Positions 60,101 to 64,000 of a stretch of 64,000 nt of DNA are shown here, in pieces. The position numbers and the translations under genes were made by a program. The stretch lies in assembly GCA_013399015.1 (NCBI GenBank), contig VWZX01006417.1:547614-611613 (forward strand). Direction: 5' to 3'. The stretch comes from Galbula dea (lineage: Eukaryota > Chordata > Aves > Piciformes > Galbulidae). Within the stretch, counting starts at the first letter, position 1; each line of letters starts with the position of its first letter. The notes under the pieces are model-generated. The model saw only the letters and a list, made by a program, of their open reading frames with translations, did not search any database and was not told where the DNA came from.

Positions 60101-62681
60101 GGTTATCCTGCCGACGAGGAAGCTCCAGGCCTCCCTCCCAAAGCTGAGCATAACACTCTCCTAGCTTTTGCCAGCTGGTGGGACTTTCTTGCAACCTGTG
60201 GGATACCTTTCAGTCCCTGCCTTTCTTTCTCTGCTCCAGTAGGTTTGCTCATCACCAAAACACCATGTCCCTCAAAAGAAGTTTAATTCTCTCCAGTAGA
60301 CATGGCATCCGGCGGAAGCTGATAAAGCAGCTTGGGGAGCACAAGAGAGTCTATCAGTGCAGCATCTGCAGCAAGATCTTCCAGAACAGCAGCAACCTCA
60401 GCAGGCACATCCGTTCCCATGGTGGGTTCAGTGAGTTTTGGCTCCTATTGCTTCCATCTTTCAGTAAAAGAGCTAGGTATTGGGGGGCATCATTTGCAGA
60501 GAGCTTTTCGTCTTTTGAGTGTCTCTAGGAAACTCTTTAGTTGTGCAGACAGGTTGATGAGGGTGTGATGAGAGTTGAAGTTACTTGAGATTGGAATTTA
60601 GGTGCATATTGTAAATGAGGGCAAGGAGGTGATGCTTTATTGGCTTTATATTGCCCCTCACCACCTCAGGTTCATGGGTAATGTTGCTGTGTACATGTCA
60701 GCTGAGTGCTTTGTAGCTGGTGATCTGCAGTTCAGGAGACAGGAGTCAAGAGAGTTGTGGACAATGGGATGTAGTCTAGTTGGAGGCCTGTGTCTAGTGG
60801 AGTCCCTCAGGTCTTCTCCCCCTTTGCTCTACCCTGGTGAGGCCACATCTGGAATCTTGTGTCCAGTTCTGGGCCCCTCAGTTGAAGAAGGATAGGGAAC
60901 TGCTGGAGAGAGTCCAGCACAGAGCCACAAAGATGCTGAAGGGGCTGGAACATCTTCCTGAGGAGGAAAGGCTGAGGGAGCTGGGTCTCTTTAGCTTGGA
61001 GAAGAGGAGACTAAGGGGTGACCTCATCTGTGCTTTTAAATATGTGCAGGGTGTGTGTCAGGAGGATGGGGTCAGGCTCTGCTCAGTGAAGCCCAGTGAC
61101 AGGGCAAGGGGCAGTGGCTGTAAGCTGAAGCATAGGAGATTCCATGTGAACACAAGACCAAATGTTTTGCCAGTTGAGGTGCCAGAGCCCTGGCCCAGAC
61201 TGCCCAGAGAGGTTGTGGAGTCTCCTTCTCTGGAGAGATTCCAAACCTGTCTGGACATGCTTCTGTGTGAGCTGGTCTAGGGAATCCTGCTGTGGCAGGG
61301 GTGATCTTTCAGGGTCCCTTCCAGCTCCTAACATTCTGTGCTTCTGTGAGTCTGGCACCTACTTCTAAGGATTCCATGCAAAATAATCCCTGAAAAAGGA
61401 TGGGTTTTGACAAAGCTGCTGTCAGAATTGTTGGAAAGGTTAAAATCCTCTCTTTGGGTCTCCTGAATAACCAAAATTTCTCATCCCTACCCTTTTTGTT
61501 GCAGTTGTTTGTGCTTTAGTTTCCCTTGTCTTGCCTGCAATTGATTATTCTCAGTTTCTGACTCCTTTCTTTTCTTCTTTTTGATTATTTTTCCTCATGA
61601 TTGCTCTCCTCAGGTGACAAACTCTTTAAATGTGAGGAGTGTGCCAAGCTGTTCAGCCGGAAAGAGAGCCTGAAGCAGCACGTTTCATACAAGCACAGCA
61701 GGAATGAAGTGAGTGGAAATGACTAGTGGGCTCTTTCTGAGGTTAGATCAACAGCAGCTAAGTTGGGGAGCTTAGGTCAATTGTATTTGAGCAAACAGCC
61801 ATGTGAATAAGTGAGACAAGACTGGTAGGGAGAAGTAACATCTCCTGTTCGAACAGCTGATGAATTTTGTGAAGTGTGGAGAAGCTTTGGAGCACTCAAA
61901 TCCTTCTTTGTGTCTGAATTGCCTGTAGAAAGTTGTTTTCAGGCATCAAGCTGGTGTTAGCTGCACCTGGATGATCTAGAAGTGAGATCTGACTTCAGGT
62001 GATGGTACTAAATAGGTTTGTTGCAGTTTGGTTTGCTTGTCCTATTTCATTTATCCCCCACCTCTAGCATCGTTAGTGCCTGAACTGTCTGGGTAGAGGC
62101 TGTGTCACTAAGGGCTGTGTGTACTCACAAGTATAAATGTAGAGTGCTTAAAGCAGCAGCAGCAGCAGCAGCATGCCTGTTGGTGAGAGCCTCTCAGTGC
62201 TGCTACCCCATAAACATTAAACATGCCTCCAGTGGGGCTTTCTCAGTGAATATTTCTCTTGCTGCTTGGCATCCAGGTCCTAAGCTGGCAGATTGCTGGC
62301 AACTGTTCCAGAGCAGGAAGAGGAGTCAGGTTCCATCTTGCTCTCCAGAATTCTGTCCCTGTGTTGGCCCAGGGGCTATCAGGGAAACTCTTACAGGGAC
62401 ACAGGTGCTTTTTAGCTAGAGTTGAGCTGTGGGAGCATGGCAGGATGATAGAGCATCAGAGTTTTGCAGCAGTGGTGTTTAAAAGTCCTTGAAGGAATTA
62501 AAATGAGGAGAAACAGAAACAGTAGTTGCAAGTTAGACTTCCTCTGCCAGATCTGACTTGGGTTTTGTCTCTCTTGACCCCTTGCCTCCCCAGGTTGACA
62601 GTGAGTACAGGTACAAGTGCCCCACCTGTGAGAAGGCTTTTCGGATCGAGAGTGCCTTGGAATTCCATAACTGCAGGACAG
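51145..62681 (+). CDS. PRDM15: PRDM15 (PR domain zinc finger protein 15), 5' part, eleven coding exons
   Basis: Joining 51145-51181, 53467-53560, 54499-54652, 55434-55686, 56823-56945, 57291-57389, 58166-58390, 59058-59193, 60243-60421, 61614-61708 and 62594-62681 gives one frame of about 494 residues; the gene continues beyond the window. In order: MAEDGSDELIFI start; a zinc-knuckle-like CEDCGQYHDSECPELGP; the PR/SET domain (about residues 44-175) with DTSNEDDCNWMM and AGAELRVWYAAFYAKK; a finger split over exons 6-7 (CKVC..H..H); an acidic linker; then C2H2 fingers CSIC.., CEEC.. and CPTC... PRDM15 is a sequence-specific nuclear regulator of early development and signalling genes; further C-terminal fingers are expected downstream. 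A longer N-terminus from an upstream exon is possible, because exon 51137 is open ahead of the ATG. All introns are GT-AG. Confidence 0.95.
51182..53466 (+). other. PRDM15: PRDM15 intron after the start exon
   Basis: A 2.3-kb intron; an antisense CR1 3' segment at 52.33-52.60 kb is the only recognisable element. Confidence 0.75.
52332..52600 (-). mobile_element. CR1 LINE, 3' segment
   Basis: The inverted 3' end (ATCACAGAATTATCCAGCTT) leads into CATGCCACTAACCCATGGCC and CTAAACCTCCCCTGGTGCAA; same subtype as 19.2 kb. Confidence 0.93.
53467..53560 (+). CDS. PRDM15: PRDM15 coding exon 2
   Basis: CEDCGQYHDSECPELGPVVT to SFVLSRA; acceptor CCCTTGCAG, donor GTAAGG; phase 1 in, phase 2 out. The Cys/His cluster is the zinc knuckle preceding the PR domain in several PRDM proteins. 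Confidence 0.95.
54280..54445 (-). mobile_element. CR1 LINE fragment, old
   Basis: Antisense CR1-like sequence (CTCTTCCCCAGGCTACCCAA, CCAGCCTCTCCTCACAGAGA), diverged and truncated. It ends about 55 bp before exon 3. Confidence 0.65.
54499..54652 (+). CDS. PRDM15: PRDM15 coding exon 3 (PR domain, first half)
   Basis: SSLPSNLEIRQLEDGTEGVF to ..KESGFPLK; acceptor AATTTTTAG, donor GTAAGA; phase 2 in, phase 0 out. TQFGPFESKRV is the PR/SET core segment. Confidence 0.96.
55434..55686 (+). CDS. PRDM15: PRDM15 coding exon 4 (PR domain, second half)
   Basis: VFQKDGPLVYFDTSNEDDCN to ..KQVTSVAN; acceptor CCCTGGTAG, donor GTATGT; ends in phase 1. Contains NWMMMVRPA and ELRVWYAAFYAKK, the PR-domain end. 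Confidence 0.96.
56823..56945 (+). CDS. PRDM15: PRDM15 coding exon 5, probable cassette exon
   Basis: A 123-bp open exon, phase 1 on both sides, between acceptor CCTCTTCACAG and donor GTAGGC. It encodes a Lys/Ser-rich linker (ICLVVMESDKEGSKISSKPS.. with HKKPKKSS, possibly a nuclear-localisation signal). Skipping it keeps the frame, joining exon 4 directly to exon 6, which is the arrangement I recall for the main human form. Inclusion is inferred from splice sites and frame only. Confidence 0.75.
57291..57389 (+). CDS. PRDM15: PRDM15 coding exon 6
   Basis: TTPEGNGAAEAESSQWTCKV to ..EPQLLT; acceptor TGCAATTTAG, donor GTAAGA; phase 1 on both sides. It carries the two Cys of a C2H2 finger whose His lie in the next exon. 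Confidence 0.94.
57603..57773 (+). mobile_element. CR1 LINE, short 3' segment
   Basis: Sense copy AGGCTGCCCAGAGAGGTGCT to GGACTAGATGATCTCCAGAG and a terminal CACTCTGGGATTCTG; strongly 5'-truncated. Confidence 0.92.
58166..58390 (+). CDS. PRDM15: PRDM15 coding exon 7
   Basis: EHLLSHLEQAKGAPQSSQTE to ..PIVIVEDDDSP; acceptor CATCCACCCAG, donor GTAAAA; phase 1 on both sides. It completes the split finger, then a disordered linker with a basic RRKARRGRKPKTAK patch (AT-hook-like GRKPK, likely nuclear localisation). Confidence 0.94.
59058..59193 (+). CDS. PRDM15: PRDM15 coding exon 8
   Basis: VEHVAEMVTEVPPEEVALPS to ..STTNSISSVTK; acceptor TGTGTTTGCAG, donor GTAAGT; phase 1 in, phase 2 out. Acidic linker with the conserved ERIMELVLGKM. 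Confidence 0.94.
60243..60421 (+). CDS. PRDM15: PRDM15 coding exon 9
   Basis: KFAHHQNTMSLKRSLILSSR to ..NLSRHIRSHG; acceptor CTGCTCCAGTAG, donor GTGGGT; ends in phase 1. Contains one full C2H2 finger (CSIC..H..H) followed by the TGEKP-like linker start. Confidence 0.96.
60775..61352 (+). mobile_element. CR1 LINE, ORF2 C-terminus and 3' end
   Basis: Sense copy; 60837-61280 is still open and encodes the same CR1 ORF2 end as the inverted 22.6-23.4 kb copy (HRATKMLKGLEHLPEEERLR). The 3' end is CTTCCAGCTCCTAACATTCT. It lies in the intron between exons 9 and 10. Confidence 0.94.
61614..61708 (+). CDS. PRDM15: PRDM15 coding exon 10
   Basis: DKLFKCEECAKLFSRKESLK to ..SYKHSRNE; acceptor TCTCCTCAG, donor GTGAGT; phase 1 in, phase 0 out. 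One C2H2 finger. Confidence 0.96.
62153..62173 (+). repeat. (GCA)7 microsatellite
   Basis: Seven perfect GCA units in the intron between exons 10 and 11; not in coding sequence. Confidence 0.95.
62594..62681 (+). CDS. PRDM15: PRDM15 coding exon 11 (last in the window)
   Basis: VDSEYRYKCPTCEKAFRIES to ..LEFHNCRT; acceptor GCCTCCCCAG, donor GTGAGA; ends in phase 1. Finger of the C2HC type (the last ligand would be Cys of HNC). Confidence 0.95.
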
Positions 62682-64000
62682 GTGAGAGTGCCTAATCCTT
62701 CTGCTTCCTTTTGTCTCTAAACCCTTTTCTGAGCATGTCCACAAATCAATCTCAGCATAGTCACCACAAAGGGAGTGTAAGCATTGAGATTTTGGGGGGT
62801 TTTTTGCCCCTCTCCTTCCCTGCTTCCCTCACTGCTGTGGTAAGACAAGTGTGTAGGCAGTTCTCTGTAGAGCAACACAGCCACTTGTGTGTTGGTGCTT
62901 CACCTGTCTAATACCCTCACTGCTGTCTCATTTGTATGGTCACAGGTAACCTGTTACCACCTCTCTTTAACTTCCTTTCCTGAAACTAAGTTTCACCTCA
63001 CTCCTCTGAAATAGAGGACCTGGAAGGGAGGCCAGTTTGCTGACTTTACACTTACCTTCTGCTTTCTTCTGCTTCCTTTCTTTGGACTTGCAGTAGTTTG
63101 AGAAGTGTTGGGTTTTTCTTGGTGTCCCTAGAAGCTGTCCTTTTCTCCCATAGCTAGCCCATGTGGTTACTCATTTTGGTTATGCTTAGGAAATGACCTT
63201 GTGACTGCTTTTATGGACCCAGAACTGTTAGCTAAGCCAGGGTCACCTCCTCACAGAACCATTCAAAGGAGGTTTTCTCATTTCCTTTCAAAGGGTACAG
63301 CTTGTATAGAAACTTGGCCTTACAAAGAATGGAAATAATGCCAAGTAACTCCAGTATTCTCTTTATTTAAAGACAGCAGCACATTTTCCCTCTGAGCTGA
63401 CTGTTACCAAAATGAGCAGCAGTTTTTGCTCTACTCTTTAACACATCAAACTGTTCCTTCTTTGCTAATTGCTGTAGCATTGACAGATTCCATCTACAGG
63501 GCTGTGCTTTCATGTTCCAACAAAGGTCTCAGCTACTGAATACAAACCAAATTCCCCATTAGCCCATTCCCACATCAGGGTCTGGAGATTTTAATGCTTT
63601 CTTCTGGAATATTCCATCCTGGCTGATATGAGGAACCAGTACTGGCACTTCATGGGGTGCTGTGTTGCTGTCTCTGCAGTGATTTTTACCAACATCAAGA
63701 ACTTGAATCAAACTGGAACAGAATCCACTCCAAACATAACTTTAATGTAGGCTAGACCACAACAGAAATAGTCCACATGAGGGAGTTATTCAGGTTAGCA
63801 TCATAGATGTACTTAGTGCCTTAAAAGAAATCTGAACCTCAGGAGGAACTTCTTTCCTTGGAGGGTGGTAGAGCCCTGGCCCAGGCTGCCCAGAGAGGTG
63901 CTGGAGTCTCCATCTCTGGAGACATTCCAAAGCCAGCTGGATGTGATGCTGTGCAAGCTGCTGTAGGTGAGGCTGCTGTGGCAGGGGGGTTGGACTAGAT
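62682..64000 (+). other. PRDM15: PRDM15 intron running off the window
   Basis: No further exon was found up to the edge; a sense CR1 copy begins near 63.84 kb and is cut by the window end. Confidence 0.75.
63836..64000 (+). mobile_element. CR1 LINE, 3' segment, cut by the window edge
   Basis: CTCAGGAGGAACTTCTTTCC to GGGGGGTTGGACTAGAT, sense; same subtype as the 57.6-kb copy. Confidence 0.93.

Noticed and set aside
60837..61280. 147-codon plus-strand frame inside PRDM15
   Set aside because: CR1 ORF2 end again, in an intron; no splice sites joining it to PRDM15.
62153..62173. CAG/GCA repeat as a polyglutamine tract
   Set aside because: It is intronic, between PRDM15 exons 10 and 11, and not in an exon frame.

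Overview
The window is nuclear DNA from a bird. It contains a long single-exon zinc-finger reading frame, two genes split into short GT-AG exons, two CpG-rich promoters, and more than twenty fragments of the avian/reptilian CR1 LINE, which cover roughly a tenth of the window by my hand sum. Such dense CR1, in several repeated subtypes, would fit a lineage such as woodpeckers and their relatives (inference only; the species cannot be read from the genes).

All three genes are on the + strand, in the order ZBTB21 - C2CD2 - PRDM15. The same neighbours lie together on human chromosome 21q22.3, so this is conserved vertebrate linkage. (1) Positions 1-2945 hold the 3' part of ZBTB21, from the end of the BTB domain to the stop codon, followed by a long 3'UTR with poly(A) signals near 5.8-5.9 kb. 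(2) Positions 11.3-12.2 kb are the CpG-rich promoter and first exon of C2CD2. I could assemble all 14 coding exons from 11658 to 39339; together they encode 703 residues with every splice phase consistent. (3) Positions 45.7-47.0 kb are the CpG-rich promoter of PRDM15. Its first coding exon recognised here starts at 51145, and eleven coding exons (about 494 residues: N-terminal zinc knuckle, PR/SET domain, first C2H2 fingers) run to 62681; the rest of the gene lies beyond the window.

The genes do not form an operon and have different jobs. ZBTB21 and PRDM15 are nuclear DNA-binding regulators. C2CD2 is a membrane-anchored lipid-transfer-type protein of ER-plasma membrane contacts. The space between exons is mostly ordinary intron plus CR1, microsatellites and small local duplications.

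I found no undescribed system. The sequence features most worth a second look are a perfect 36-bp-arm palindrome with a 2-nt centre at 6178-6251, a 41-bp tandem duplication that copies the splice acceptor of C2CD2 exon 9 (the upstream copy would lead to an early stop), a strong-context overlapping uORF on C2CD2, and a 123-bp in-frame cassette exon in PRDM15.
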